The notes below the pieces were generated by a model, which was not told the DNA's origin, searched no databases, and saw only the letters and a program-made list of their open reading frames with translations. From Odiellus spinosus (Eukaryota; Arthropoda; Arachnida; Opiliones; Phalangiidae): 64,000 nt of DNA. Both the position numbers and the translations under genes were made by a program. Shown here piece by piece: positions 36,901 through 49,200 of this stretch. The number at the start of each line of letters is the position of its first letter. Within the stretch, counting starts at the first letter, position 1. The stretch is from assembly GCA_963920705.1 (NCBI GenBank), contig OY987228.1:14057187-14121186 (forward strand). Direction: 5' to 3'.

Positions 36901-38333
36901 ATTGGAGTTGATTGATACACAATGTTAATAATCGCTAGGAAAAAAGTAGTTTCGCAAACTCCTCTTGAAGAAGAGTAAAACTTGGCAATATCGCACCCTA
37001 TATTTTTTTTACAAAAACGATCTCTTAAAAGCTTAGGATAAAAATTATATCGAAGGCTTTCACGAGGGATTTAAAAAAATGAAATAAAAAATTTTTGCCT
37101 AGTTTTTAATTTGGAACGTTTTTAAGGCGAAGGAAGGTTTTTCAGTTTAAACATTTTACTCTCTCAGTTACTCTCTTTTTCGCGAGAGAGATTTTGTATA
37201 CCGAGCTGTTACGAAAAAATTACTGCCACGAGTTAATTAGCTTGACTTTCTCCCTCGTTTGAAAATCTCTTTTTCTTTGCTAATTGCTATTCGGAAAGCG
37301 TGGATAGTTTTTTTTGTGAACGCTGCCAATTCATTTCTTTTTCTGGTTTTGTTGCAAATACACGCCCTCTATTATTTGCCCTTCGCCTGGATTTACGGTA
37401 CATAATATATATAAGTTAGGTTTAGGGCGAAAAAAGGAGCCTTTTTCTAATAACCAAATAACAAGATTAAACATTTCCTAATATATGAATCCTTTTTAGG
37501 GGCGGAATGTTTTTATTTCTAATTTAAAGAGAGGTTGAAGGTCAAAGTTTAAAGTATTATTTTACTATCAGTAGTACAGTTATTTATTCATGCTTATGAT
37601 GAATAAAATTATCGATTACGTAGTTATCCATAAAAATAATTGATTCTTCATTAATGCTAGTTCATTTTAAGTCGAATTCACGAGGTCGCCTGCGATTTTT
37701 CGTCAAGTGGGAACTAGCCTTTAATTCGAACTAACGAGGTCCGCGAAAATGACGTTTTTCGCCACCAAATTAGAACTAACCAATAAATTGAAATCTTAAT
37801 TATTTTAGGATAATTGTAGTTGTTTCACAATCCCTTTAAAAATCTTGTTACAGTTAATTGGCATCGTAGAAAGGAAAGAAAATAGGGGTGGTGAGGTTTT
37901 TTTCCCGCGGTGTCAGCTCGCAGCTTTTCTACAAATTAATCCTATTGAAGGATATTATTAATAATAGAATTTCGCCAGTAGGAAACCCTTTTCTTCTAGT
38001 AGTTAATTAAATTTTTGGCGCCGAGGGGTGGACGCGCGATCTCCCACTAATTATCGTTGACGGCAGCTATTCTCTTAAGCGCTAAAAACCTTCCCCTCGC
38101 TCTCGAATAGCGCTAACTGCGTGCTAAAGCCAATTACGCGTCATACCTAGAGTAGGCGAATAGACTTCATCTTCGTTTTTGAGCTGCGGATTACGGGATG
38201 ATTTTAGACCTGGTCTCCTGGGTGCCCCGATTAGCCAGCTGGGTGTAATGACGGCCGCTAGGGTCGCTAACGTCGTGGCGATGGTCAGTAAGCACCATAA
38301 TAGAGCCCGAGAGGTCACGATGACGTAGCACAT
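30998..38333 (-). CDS. LHFPL2: LHFPL2-like tetraspan membrane protein
   Basis: Four coding exons read on the minus strand: 38333-38147, 34281-34030, 33315-33202, 31140-30998. Every intron is phase 1, splitting a Gly codon (G|GT), and has GT-AG borders. Product 231 residues, against about 228 in vertebrate LHFPL2. The N-terminus [18 protein letters not shown] opens TM1 (about 11-31). TM2 is about 99-125, TM3 about 135-157 ending LYPAGWG, TM4 about 186-206. Extracellular cysteines at 68, 82, 170 and 182 fit the two-loop tetraspan layout. The C-terminus [19 protein letters not shown] then NLICLL is the family's conserved tail. LHFPL proteins are four-pass membrane proteins related to claudins and tetraspans; the role of LHFPL2 is poorly defined. 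Assignment to the LHFPL family is firm, to the LHFPL2 branch likely. Confidence 0.93.
31459..31605 (-). mobile_element. TA-flanked MITE, copy 3 (truncated), in LHFPL2 intron 3
   Basis: Starts ATAGTTTTCACTAAAGGGGT and matches copy 2 up to AATGAAAGGAAAGCTGG, then stops without the second inverted end. Confidence 0.72.
32378..32930. repeat. Degenerate AT-rich minisatellite in LHFPL2 intron 3
   Basis: Repeated variants of TTAATCGAATCACGATATAA and ATTTAATTAAT over about 550 bp, with no fixed period visible by eye. Sits between coding exons 3 and 4. Confidence 0.7.
33455..33610 (+). repeat. Dispersed repeat L, copy in LHFPL2 intron 2
   Basis: GAGGCGGATTAATACGCGAT, then GTTAAACTTCATAAGGATAA and AAGTAGTTTCGC. 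Later parts (ATTGCAGTTTTGTGGCCTG, CACGTGATAGAA) align with the copy at 60898-61240. Confidence 0.65.
34390..34660 (+). repeat. Dispersed repeat shared with 58.3 and 59.7 kb
   Basis: CTAAAATTACCGTAATT...GGTAA, then TGCGAAAT(T/A)TCTCTTTCAA and CGCTTCAAAATTCTTATT, recurs at 59665-59790. The upstream part TACGTTCACA...CTTTGAAACCATTTTG recurs near 58345. Confidence 0.65.
35705..36185. repeat. Two adjoining minisatellites in LHFPL2 intron 1
   Basis: First block (about 35725-35890): five or so units of GAATTAGGCTTAGTAAATAT then TAAATG, period about 30. Second block (to about 36185): units GACTATAAAATGGTTTAAAT then a variable spacer, period about 35-40. The shared TTAGGCTTA suggests a common origin. 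Confidence 0.8.
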
Positions 38334-38383
38334 TTTGATGATGGGTATCTTTTTGGAGGTCTTTAAATTTGACCAGGATCAGA
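38334..38383 (-). other. 5' UTR portion of LHFPL2-like exon, with upstream splice acceptor
   Basis: On the minus strand a long T-rich tract ending TTTCTTTACAG lies just before TCTGATCCTGG, 50 nt upstream of the ATG. This is a strong 3' splice-site pattern, so this exon probably begins at 38383 and a non-coding first exon lies at higher coordinates. Confidence 0.6.
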
Positions 38384-38389
38384 CTGTAA

Positions 38390-39181
38390 AGAAAATAATA
38401 GAAAAAAAAATATTTAAATTAAAATATGGTAAAAACTTTAAAGAACATTTTACACGAGTGATCGAAAAACGGTTCCATTTGATCGATAAACATTTATTTT
38501 TAATGGTAATTAATATCATTGATAAAAGTGTGGTAAGGACTATATTGGTGGATAAAATCTTTGAGTTCATCTACAAATACAATGTCTGTCGATCATTTGG
38601 GATTCGATCAAATTGAATACTACATAAATATGATTATCGCACTTCGTGACATTGATAGGCTCTTGGCACCCCTTTCAAACTGATTCGGTGCCCTTCAAAA
38701 GATTTTAAGGGGTACATTGTATACCACTGTATCTCTTCCCCCTCCAATTCCTACGCCACTGCATATACGAGTCGAGCTAAATTGAAGTTGCCTATTATTC
38801 CCTTTATACTAATTATGTGGAGATGACCAAGGGTCATCACCGTCATAAGTTTCAGTTTTAATATATATAAACCCTTTTTATAGTTTTTTTTTTGACAAAT
38901 GTAAAAGTCACGTAACAAAATTTTGTTAGAAGGAGTGGTTACGTTGTTTGCAATAATATTTCGATATGGTATATCTGTATAGATACCGCCCTTAAAAAGT
39001 CAAATTTATATACGGGCGTACATTGCACTAAAGGGAATTGAATTTGACATTGGGGATATAAAAACAAAAAGCCACCTCCTTACTCCCCATAGGAATCGTG
39101 AGTCAAATTCGAAATTTCATCTTTATTTATATAGCATATGGATAGCCCCCTCCCCGAATCTTTTCTCAATTCACGTTTTTA

Positions 39182-39217
<36 letters not shown>

Positions 39218-39405
39218 ATCAAACTAGGATCAAGCAACCGTCTCACGTTTCTTCTTCAATCATTTCGTTCGCATTAATATCGTTTAAGACATGATAGCTC
39301 TTAATAGTTTTCCCGGCTATAAAACCCGTTTCATCGCGTGTCGTAGTGTATAGCTATATCTAGATAAAAATTTGGCAATCAGTTTCAATTTTCAAGACGA
39401 GGTTA
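38390..39405. other. Non-coding, includes poly-A tract
   Basis: No supported coding exon; poly-A of about 27 bases at 39187-39213. Confidence 0.5.
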
Positions 39406-39411
39406 TACTGT

Positions 39412-39830
39412 GACAGGGTTCTTACACGCCCTGAAAAACCGGGAAAAGTCAGGGAATTTGGAAATCGGCCCAAAAGGTCAGGGAAAATTTAGGGAATTTG
39501 AAAAATATTTTCCAAAAGGTCAGAGAAACGTCAGGAAATTTGAAAATGAGCCCAAATGGTCAGAGAAATTAAATGTTTTGGTACGTATTAAGGAACTGTT
39601 TATGATTGGTTGACCAATTAATTGTAACGTAATTATTATAAACTGAAAATATTTGCCTAAAGATTGACATATTCTAAGTAAACTATCGTTTGATAAACTA
39701 TTATGTCAAATTAAAAGTGGGAAAGAGCTCGCCCATAAAACAATTCAGGAAAAAAGATTAAAATTGGTCAGGGAATTTTTTTAGAAATGGTCAGGGAAAA
39801 CCTAGAAAAGTCAGGGAAATTAACTGCTGG
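39412..39830 (+). repeat. GGTCAGGGAAA-type dispersed/tandem repeat
   Basis: Repeated AAGTCAGGGAATTTG, AAAAGGTCAGGGAAA and GGTCAGAGAAA units at about 39435-39570, then three more near 39745-39822. Repeats of this type recur in many invertebrate genomes and generate spurious Gly/Arg/Glu-rich frames, as here. Confidence 0.75.
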
Positions 39831-40136
39831 AACGGATCTAAAGGTTTATTCATTGCCGTTTTAGATTGAACTAGCTAGTGTTCGCAATAACCTCCCTTTC
39901 AAGAGTTGTTCTAACCTACATAGTCGTGAAAAAGATTTAGAAACACGGTTCAAGCTTTGCTACCCTTTTAGCTTCCAATCTATTTAAAAAACGAGAAGGC
40001 TGTCATTTGTATCTTTTCACGACGAAGCAAAGATCTGTTTTGTTTAAGTTTTGAACGAGTATAGATGAGTGAAGAGCGAGAGACTCTCGGAGAATAGAAA
40101 AAGCTTGAGCTTACTTTAACGGTCCAATGGCTTTGT

Positions 40137-40170
<34 letters not shown>

Positions 40171-43100
40171 TATGGGGGGATCGCGAGGGCGCGACATCGC
40201 GATGTTACTCAGTTTTATGATCGTAAAAATCGTCGATCCGTGTCGCTAAACTCTAGCTCCGACGACGAACATAAAAAAGAATGAGAGAGAAGCGTTTTTC
40301 CTAAAATGTTGAAACTGGAGACGCGTTGGCGTCTTAAGACCATCGCGCACTAAAACGATTTATATGTTAAAGTGTTTCCAGAAATAAATAAAAGAATAAT
40401 AAGTTTATAGACAGGCCACCGAGGAGTAACTGCCTCTGTGAGGGATAAAAGCTATTTCGTCAAATTCGTTGCATCAACGTATAGTTGTATCCAGACGCGC
40501 TCTTCCAAATAGTTCGTGTCTACGGGAGCTGAGAGAAGAGATATCGTTTTTCTTCGCTCTTCCTACTTTAGACCATGAGGCTTCAGACACTAAATATTTC
40601 CGGGTTAAGATTACTTCATCGAAATGTATTTTTATTGGCTGGCTTAACACGTGTCTTAAAGAAGGTGTTTTCTAAGGGCAGAGGGAAGGAGGCCCATCTA
40701 GTCTTATAGACTTTTGTTCTTTTATTTATTTTTGGGGTTTGCGAAACTATTTTTATCTAATAAAAAATTTAACACTCTGTATTAATTCGCCTAAAGTTTC
40801 GTTAGTTTACGATATCTCTCCCTCTAAATAAAGAAATGTATAACAGAAGGAAATGATAGAACAAGAGAAGTACTAATCGAGGCAATATCGTTAGAGGAGT
40901 CGGATTTATTTCAGAAGAGGCTTTATAATAAGCGACAGGCTTATTAAACCTATATCTGTTTTTGACCAATTCTTTCCTGGGGCTAAGCGTTGTCAGACGT
41001 TGATATATATTAATTTGGACCGTTGCGGGAGGCAGTTTATTATCGTTCATAACGCCTCTAAATTAAGAAACTACTTTTTTTGAACTTTTCATCATGGTTT
41101 ATACCTGTGTACAGAAGAAAATACAGCAATATAGGTTTTTAAGACTCTTATTACGCAACAAAAATGATTTAGAAAGATACAGAGTGGCTCTCTTCTACGA
41201 TATTTACTTCTGAATATAATAAACATTAGTTTCTTTTGTGGAAATCTTCAAAATTTCCGATTTTTCTCTTTAGAAAATTAACACTAAAGCTCTAAAACCT
41301 CACCCAAAACATATCTTGCCTCGGAAACTCTTAAAAAAAAATACTTTCAATTCTTAAAACCTCACAGAAATCCTCAAAAAAATGGCTTTCAAATTTTAAA
41401 AGCTCTTAAAAATCTCTAAATTTCGTTAATGTCCAACCTTGGTGCGCGACTGACTATTCTAACTCTCTGGATTTGTTTTAACGATGTTCTCCTCGATAAG
41501 AGTCTTCTCCCATCAGTATTTCCGTTCTCTCCTTGAATGAAGCTACGTTAGGGGAGGAAGAGAAAGTCGGTAATAGGGTGATACGAAGTCAACCCGCTCT
41601 TTAATCTTCGGGTCTTTATACTCTATATTCTACGTGTCAAGGCGTGGGTGGGATATAAAAGATGGTTTTAAAAAGTATACTGGGCGTTGAAATTAGGGCC
41701 AGGGACACACGTTAACGTCCTTTAGTTGTTTTTATATCAAAGTACTCGAAAGAGTAAGAACAATAAGTTGAGAGAAAGAAAGAGGGCGGAACGAAAAAAA
41801 AAAGGTCTAGTTTGAAAGATGGGAGCCGTAATTTCTTAGAGCGTCTAAATGGATCGGGGTGCAATTTTTCTTCTATCTCTTTTCAGTTTTTTTTTTTTCT
41901 TTTTTTTTTTATGGTATTTTATGATTTAGAGACAATTGAAGATAAGCTATAATATCAGTCTTTATCCTCTCCCACATCAATTCTTAAAATACTGTTCACA
42001 ACTTCACATAGAAGAAAGAGTCGAGTTTATTCTTATAGTAGCTTTTTATCCGGATAAACTGCAGACGTTCTATAATTTAAAAAACAATTGTAGATAATAG
42101 TGATCAATTTATCTTGAATTAATAGTGTACTGGTAATTTTTTAAAATCCTTTTCAAGGACTACTTCAACTGAATGATTGTTAATTCAATTATTCTTCGGA
42201 TAATTGTAAATATATCTTCCAGATTATATTATTTTGTAACTTACATGGCATTAACGTCTACAGACGACTAAAGTTTCTTAGTTTTTGATATAAAAACAAC
42301 TTAAATTAGGTGAATACATGTGTAAATGCTTTAGCCGTCTCGCAATAATGTGCGGCAGCACACTGTTTTTTTGTTATCGAACATGCTCGCGAGGTGGATG
42401 GCAACACATCTAAAAGGATTCATATATTTTATGTAATTTTTCGACCGAAAACAAAGGATTGTAGACGTTTAACCTTTTCGTAAAACCTTTTTGGTTCAAA
42501 AAATTACATTAATTACTTTCCATTTAGCATCCATCCGCGGCAAAGATACTATTACCCAAAATTTGTAAGATAAACAATACCCAACGACGAGGAAATTGGC
42601 GCTTTATGATATATTCCCTCTTGGGTAAAGATCTTATGGCGAGCTAAACTGACCAATGAGTTTTATCCCTTTGATGTAGACCGATACTTCGCGATACTTC
42701 CAATCCTGGATCACTTATTTAACATCACTTCCTCCAAAATTCTCCGCTTCGATAAATCAACAGAAAACGTAGCTATTCCCTTCATTTCTTTCTTCTTTTT
42801 TACGTCGGGAAAGATGATAAGGGAATGAAAGATCCATAACGTTCAACTCATTTGAGTCAATGTGTTGAAAGCTGCAGTCCTGTAAGGAATGGTAACATTT
42901 GCTCCCTCACACATTGCGACAATATCAATTGGTTATTTCCAATTAGATAAACGGAGTGAATATATATCTCTTATATTATCAGAAAGAACCGAAAAAACCG
43001 TTACAAAATAATTTATTCTCATTAACTGCAGTATCATTTGGGTAACGAATTTTAAAATAATTAAATGATTTCTTATAATTCAGGGTTCTCCAAAATGGGG

Positions 43101-43370
43101 TAATAGGTCAAGCATAAGTCACGGATTTAAAACATTTCAGGAATTAATCGCATTCGCTAATCGTTAAACACTTATTTTTCGTTATTTCTATCTTGTTCTT
43201 TAATTCATCTAAAAACCAAACAAAAATTGGTTTACGCGAATGCATAAAATAGGTCAGAATCTCCCTTTGAAATTTGAAATCAACCAATCCTATATCAAAA
43301 ATAATTATCACATTATATATATATTTAATTTATATTTTTTCCAATATCAGTTTGCAATTTATTCAAAGAT
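39831..43370. other. Non-coding, no gene recognised
   Basis: Poly-T of over 30 bases at 40137-40169 and further T-rich runs near 41888-41910. A tetramer-poor AT background with no recognisable exons. Confidence 0.5.
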
Positions 43371-43374
43371 AAGG

Positions 43375-43430
43375 CGAATTAATACACTATATTAAAACTC
43401 ATAAAGGATAAAGTAGTTTCAGTTTAAAAA
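43375..43430 (+). repeat. Dispersed repeat L fragment
   Basis: GCGAATTAATACACTATATT then AAAACTCATAAAGGATAAAG and TAGTTTCAG, the head of the family. Confidence 0.6.
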
Positions 43431-43859
43431 GAATTATATAAGGCTCACTCGGCAGAGCGCAAGCCCAGCAGTCTCGTACCTTTAATTATTTTTGCTCCCT
43501 ATCTTCCATCTTAGGTTTCCCCCTGGTCTTATTGTTCGTATTAAGTGAGGCAATTATGTTAGGTTGGGGAAGGATACCTATGGGTAAAGCAATGTCTGGT
43601 CTTCAACTTAGCTTCCCACACATTGGCTGGAATCGGGTCGAATACGATGCGGAGTAATAAACCTTTCGGAAACGATCGCAACCGGCTTTTTCATTGGTTA
43701 CTCGCGAAAAGGGTTAAAGGGAAATCACAACGTATAAATAATAAAATATATTTTAAAAATCATATATAAATCAAATAACTTTATCTAAAATAATAAAAAT
43801 TAGACCCCCTTTAAAATTTTAACTAACTTTCGTAGCTTCTTGATATTGACATTGTGAGA

Positions 43860-44080
43860 TGTGGCGATTTTTAAATCCCCTTTAAATTAATGTTCTAGCT
43901 TAGCAGACGACGTTGACCAGGGCCTCTTCAGATGAGGCATTATTAACCGAGGTTTAATCAGATTTAACTGAGGTTTATTGAACTGAGAAGCCTGTGTATA
44001 CCTCGGTTAAATCTGATTATACCATCTACGGTAATTACGCCTCGTCTGAAGAGGCAATTTCTGAGCAGATAATGCCTTTA
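43860..44080 (-). mobile_element. Rearranged TTAA-type MITE carrying a palindromic insert
   Basis: Minus-strand copy: the outer end at 44045-44079 reads (reverse) TTAAAGGCATTATCTGCTCA. The other part (GCGATTTTTAAATCC, CTTAGCAGACGACGTTGACC) lies at 43871-43918. The middle is replaced by a palindrome at 43922-44055. Confidence 0.6.
43922..44055. mobile_element. 134-bp palindromic element
   Basis: Ends GCCTCTTCAGATGAGGC and GCCTCGTCTGAAGAGGC are inverted repeats, with inner inverted segments (AATCAGATTTAACTGAGG against CCTCGGTTAAATCTGATT). No coding capacity. Confidence 0.75.
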
Positions 44081-45858
44081 ACAAGAGAGTGTGTGATTTT
44101 AAAACTGTAACACGCTTTTGCGTGATGGGGCTATGAAATAGTTTCTAGTACGATTAGGCGCATTTTTTATAGATTTTCTGACCAATAATACATAAGCATT
44201 GATGTAAGTACGTGGAGGGTTGTATTATCTTAGACTCCTTATGTCCGGTGGTGCCCATTTTAATTCTACTCCTGGGTTACTACCGCTTCAAAGGTTGGTT
44301 TCTACTCTAGCTAGAAATATTCAAGGATTTCTGCGCTCTTTAACCACGAGTTAGAGTTAACTTTCCCTTCAAAATGAAGCTCATTTTGGGGATTGGCTGG
44401 GAATATTCTCAAATATTGACCTACTCACTCTCTAGTCTCGATCCGTCGTTCGGGTTGGCTCTAAAGGCAAACACGATGAAATTACACACATTCAGCTATA
44501 GTGCCCAAAGGGGTCGTTCGTGGTTTTGTTCAAAACTACGCTTACCTTATAGGCCTCTAAGATAGTGTTATTAGCCCGTCCCTTGATTAAACTCATATAT
44601 ACGGAGCTTCGGTGCAATCGCCCTCGGGTAACGTGAAAACTAATGGAATATTTGGGTCTCAACGAAAACCTTTCTCACTGTTTATCTTTATGTCATAAGG
44701 TTTTAATTAATTTTCCACGAATTTCGCGCTTCTTTTAGGGTTTGATAATGAATCAATGAAGATATCTTAACTTGAAAATTGTGTAATAATTTATGTATAT
44801 GTTTGAAAACGTAATACTTATATAGATATATACTTGAGAGAAATTACAACCAATTTTTTAAAGATTTACTGGATGAAGTTCTCAAACACCAATTTATAGA
44901 AGAGATTTGAAATTTTTCACCAAAGTCCTGCTTTATATAAAAAAAACTATAGCGAAGACTGAAGAAAACCTTTGTATGATCCCCACGTTTTTAGTACACT
45001 CTTGGGTAACTGGGGGCCCATTCTAGAAGACCTATAAGGGTCAAATCCTGCGAGATTTTCCTCCAAAGTCTTCTCACTCTCTCTCCAAAGTCGTGTTTTA
45101 GGGAGACTCTATATAGGGACTAGGGAATTGGAAGGATATAACTCTGCTCCTATATATATTTAAAGCCTATAGTACTAGAGCTGCCTCGCCTCGCGAGTAT
45201 CCTTATCTATATTCGACTAGCAGCTAGTCTCCGGCTGTAATATAGGCGAAGCATGCGCGAAGCAATATCTGCCCTTGTTCCCATTTCCTCTTGACGACAT
45301 TCTGTCACTTTAAGATAGAGACGCCTCGTAAAGCATTAGCGCGCGGGATGCTACGCAACGACGACCGGGGCCCCCAATTTTTTTGCTTTTGTCCGACGGG
45401 ATAACCTTTGACCTTACTCATCCCTACTTCCTACTACAATCGTTAGGTTAGGTCTCACTCAGAATTTACAATAGTCGGGAAACTATTTCCTCCGAAATAT
45501 TATTAAAGGGAGAATGCAGTCCGGCAACGTGCTGGGGTTTTCTATCGATTCATTATTTTTTAAATAGGCCTAATCCATTTGCAATAAAAAAAAGTTACGA
45601 GCAAATATTAAGGTATATAAATCAATTCTTAAGCCTAGTTTGAAAAGTTTCAATTTCGAAAAAAGGTGCACTCTCTTTCTCTCGCGTTATTCGCCGGAGA
45701 CTCGTTAACGTCGAGATATAAAGCTTTCATGGATCCCTGTTAAGCCTACTTTCTGAGCAAGTTAAAATTTGTTTGTTACTTTTCTATAGTAATAATTCCA
45801 TTTTGGGCGATATATTAGCGTTTAATTTAAATTCTTAAGTTGGGTTAGTTTTGAATAT
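44081..45858. other. Non-coding, no gene recognised
   Basis: A short dispersed motif CTGTTAAGCCTACTTTCTGA at about 45737 recurs near 19439 and 57540. No supported exon. Confidence 0.45.
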
Positions 45859-45860
45859 CA

Positions 45861-46210
45861 GTGTAGGCAGAAGCCGATGAAACCCTCCTTTGAAGTCTAC
45901 TACTCCAATGTTCCATATAGCGCTCCTCTCTGTATGGGTAAAATTCACGATTTTACGAGTTAGAAGGGGTCCTACTTCATCCCCCCTGTCTACGCAAAAT
46001 TGGAAATTCTCTCTCTCCACAAACGACGACGTTTTTTGGACGAACTCCGAGGCTGCTAGAGATATTCGCTCGACGAGCTCCCGCTCCGAAAACATCTACC
46101 GTTAGGAGGCGTACGGATCGCGCCTTTTGAGAATAACCCATACAGAGAGGGGTAGACAAGACCCGGGAGTAATAGACTTCAAAGGAGGATTTCATCGGCT
46201 TCTGGTGTAG
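45861..46210. mobile_element. Foldback element with 80-bp arms
   Basis: Left arm 45861-45940 and right arm 46132-46210 are reverse complements at roughly 80% (AGAAGCCGATGAAA, CCTCCTTTGAAGTCTA, CTCTCTGTATGGGT). The central ~190 bp is richer in GC. The frames here on both strands come from the arms. Confidence 0.78.
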
Positions 46211-46219
46211 GTTTAAATT

Positions 46220-49200
46220 CGGGCCAATCATACTGTTTCAGTGATTACTACTGAAGACGGGAACCGTTTGGTTCATCTGATTGGTTCAATTACATTCCAA
46301 GTAATCTTAAAAAAATATTTAAACTCTAAAAACCTGTCCAATAATTGTTTGAAATTTGTCGAATACGTTTTTTACTTGGTTATCCCGAAAAGAAAAGATA
46401 CTGAAGTTTAACTCCTATCTTTCCTTTAAAGAATCAAGATTTTAAAAAGGGTAATTTTATTGAATCAGAAATATTCGGACAATGATTGAAGGGGCTAGGT
46501 ATAGGCATAAGATTTTCCACTTCGAAACTAGGTTAAAAACGATGTTCTAGTAACATTTATTAATTTAATTTATAACTTCATGCTTCCTTTAAGCTACATT
46601 TAAGGTGATTCCGTATTAGATCCCGTTGCATTTTTCGTCTGAAATAACTCAAATACGTGTATCGTATAATAAAGAAGAAAGCCCCCGACACTGAATCTCT
46701 TCCAATTGATAGTGGCGTACGCTGCTGTTATATAGACAATTTCGATGGGATACTCGTACTTATTCGTTCACGCCTCGCTATATTTTGTAAACCACAGCGC
46801 TGCTAAAGGCCTGCATGACCTGGCTCGCAGCTTCCATCGAAATACTCTCTAAAATATCTGACCGTTAGATTTGACCGAAGAGAAAGGCGTATGACGTTAT
46901 TTTTGAAGCTGATAAGTTTTAGGTTGAAATATAGCTTTGAGCAGTGGTCAAATCTTAGGGTGAAAATTTTTTAAAGCTTTTTCAAGAAAGAGAAATAAGA
47001 AATCAGTATTTTTGCCCTCTTTTTTTTTGGTTCATCCCGTGTTGTACGTGTTATGTGTGGCCAGGGGGAAAAATCTAGAGAAATGCTGATAAAGACGTCA
47101 TTTGCCGTCATCGCCAGAAACTACACACGCCCTTTTTCGAGCACACTGTCTTTTACGACTGTCATTCCTGCCTTTGATATATAGTTCAAAGACAATCTTA
47201 GGTTACCCTAGAATATTATTTTCTGTGTATTCATTTCACCAGTAATTTCAAACCAAATTATCTTTTTTATTTTAGAATTAATTTCACGCAAAAAAGAAAA
47301 TAATTTAAAATGACCCCGAGAGGATATTCGACTAATTACGAGCTTAATTATTACGTCAAATCATTAAAATAGCACCCCGTAACTTGGGAAATGTGTTTTT
47401 AAAAATGAATTAACGAAATTAAGGTTCATTAAGGAATGGTCTTAATCCATTTTACCACGTTTCCCTCTTCCGATAAATAGTTTTCCCATCTAATTTGCAA
47501 AAGAGCAATTCTAAGAGCGCTCTTCAAGAGCAATTTGTAAAGACTACTTTTTCACAATGTTTGAACATGGCGTATTATTCCGCCGTAACTTTCGCTCTTT
47601 TGCAAACTAAAATTGACGAAAAGTATGAGCTGTAATAATTGAAATATCTCTCAACGGACTCATTATCGGCTGGGCCATTTTCATCCTTCTATTACCTAGG
47701 CCTTTGCATTCCTCCAACATAGCGTCCTAATACTGAAGGGAGATTAATAATAAAAGGGTTGAAAAGGTTACCGACCTAATGATTCGCTCGATTAAAAATA
47801 ACTGATTGATTGTTTCAAAAAGCAATTATGGCATAAATTCTTACGACTATTTTGTACATAGAAAGCATCGTTTCTAATAAAGAGATTGCTTATTTAGGTT
47901 ACGGTTTCAATGTCTTACCGAAACCTTAATAAATATCTCTAAATTAGTCAACATAAATCAAAAGTTAACTACAATTTTTGGAATAATTATACTTATATAT
48001 ATATATATTTGTTAAAAGTTTAATTATAATATAAACCTTGTCTTTATCCGCATCTTATTATTATAGGACTAATTATAAGGCAAGCCAATAAAAGTCATTT
48101 CTAAATTTAATAGGCTATATAATCGTCATAAATTGTTGCATTTTATAGTTAAAATTTTAGCTTAGATTTTAGAAGAGGCATAGAAATTAGCGATTAAATT
48201 TTAATTGAATAACTTTGTTAAATTAATTTGTCTTAGCCTTTTAGTGGTTAAATTTTAATTGAATAACTTTGTTAGATTAATTAGTCTTAGCCGTTAGTGG
48301 TTAAAGTTACTCCTATACAAGGGGAGTTGGTGTTAGGGTCAAAGGTTAGGGGTATTGATATTCATCAAGAATAAAGTCTAATCGGGATAATACCCCTTTA
48401 TCCTGATTATAATAACTTTTGTAAATTAATTCCACTTATCAACTATAATAGTTAAATTAAATACACTTCGTAAAGTCTTACGTAAATTAATGAAGCTTAG
48501 CTGTTTCAATTTACATTCGCTGTAAAAATATTTAACCATCCCTTTACCGGCGGAACACGTAAATATGGAATGATTGAAAGAATTCAATATCCGGCTTTTA
48601 TATCTTTTTCATCATACCAATACGATATTTCTTTTTTTGACGATATAACTGAACAAGTCCCATAAATGGTATGAGGGAGAGAGAGTTAGAGATCTCTGAT
48701 ATCGTTTTCAGAATGAAGGAGATGAACCACGATCATTTTCCAAAAGTTATTTTCCTTCTTTTAGACTATCTTTCCAATATCTGTATACGTATACATTTTC
48801 AATAGCAGTCCAAAGTTTTTAGTTTCTGGAAGTTTGGGGTCATGTCACGCCAGTACTTTCAACTATTCCCCTTATATACTATCTTTGATCCAATACTTGG
48901 ATATGTAGCTTCGTTTTGCGACTGATTTACACCATCTCCCTTCGTATATAGATAGCCAATACTTCTCTGATCAAATAAAAAGTAAGAAGGAAAAAAACCT
49001 AAGAATTTTTATTGATTTCTTGGTTTGACTATCTTTTTCTTTTCTTTTCTAACTTTGGACCCTCGCGCGGCATTTTTCTTTTTCTTTTTTTACTTGCTCT
49101 TGAGCTTCTCTTCTTCATCCGTTCTTTCGGGATGCTGGCGCGCGCTAGGAAGATGAGAGAGAGAGAGAGCGAGAGAGGGAGATGGAGAAAGGATAGGAAT

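Noticed and set aside
43441..43500. tRNA-like A-box pattern (GGCTCACTCGGCAGAGCGC)
   Set aside because: No matching B box, acceptor stem or anticodon arm follows; at best a SINE or tRNA fragment.
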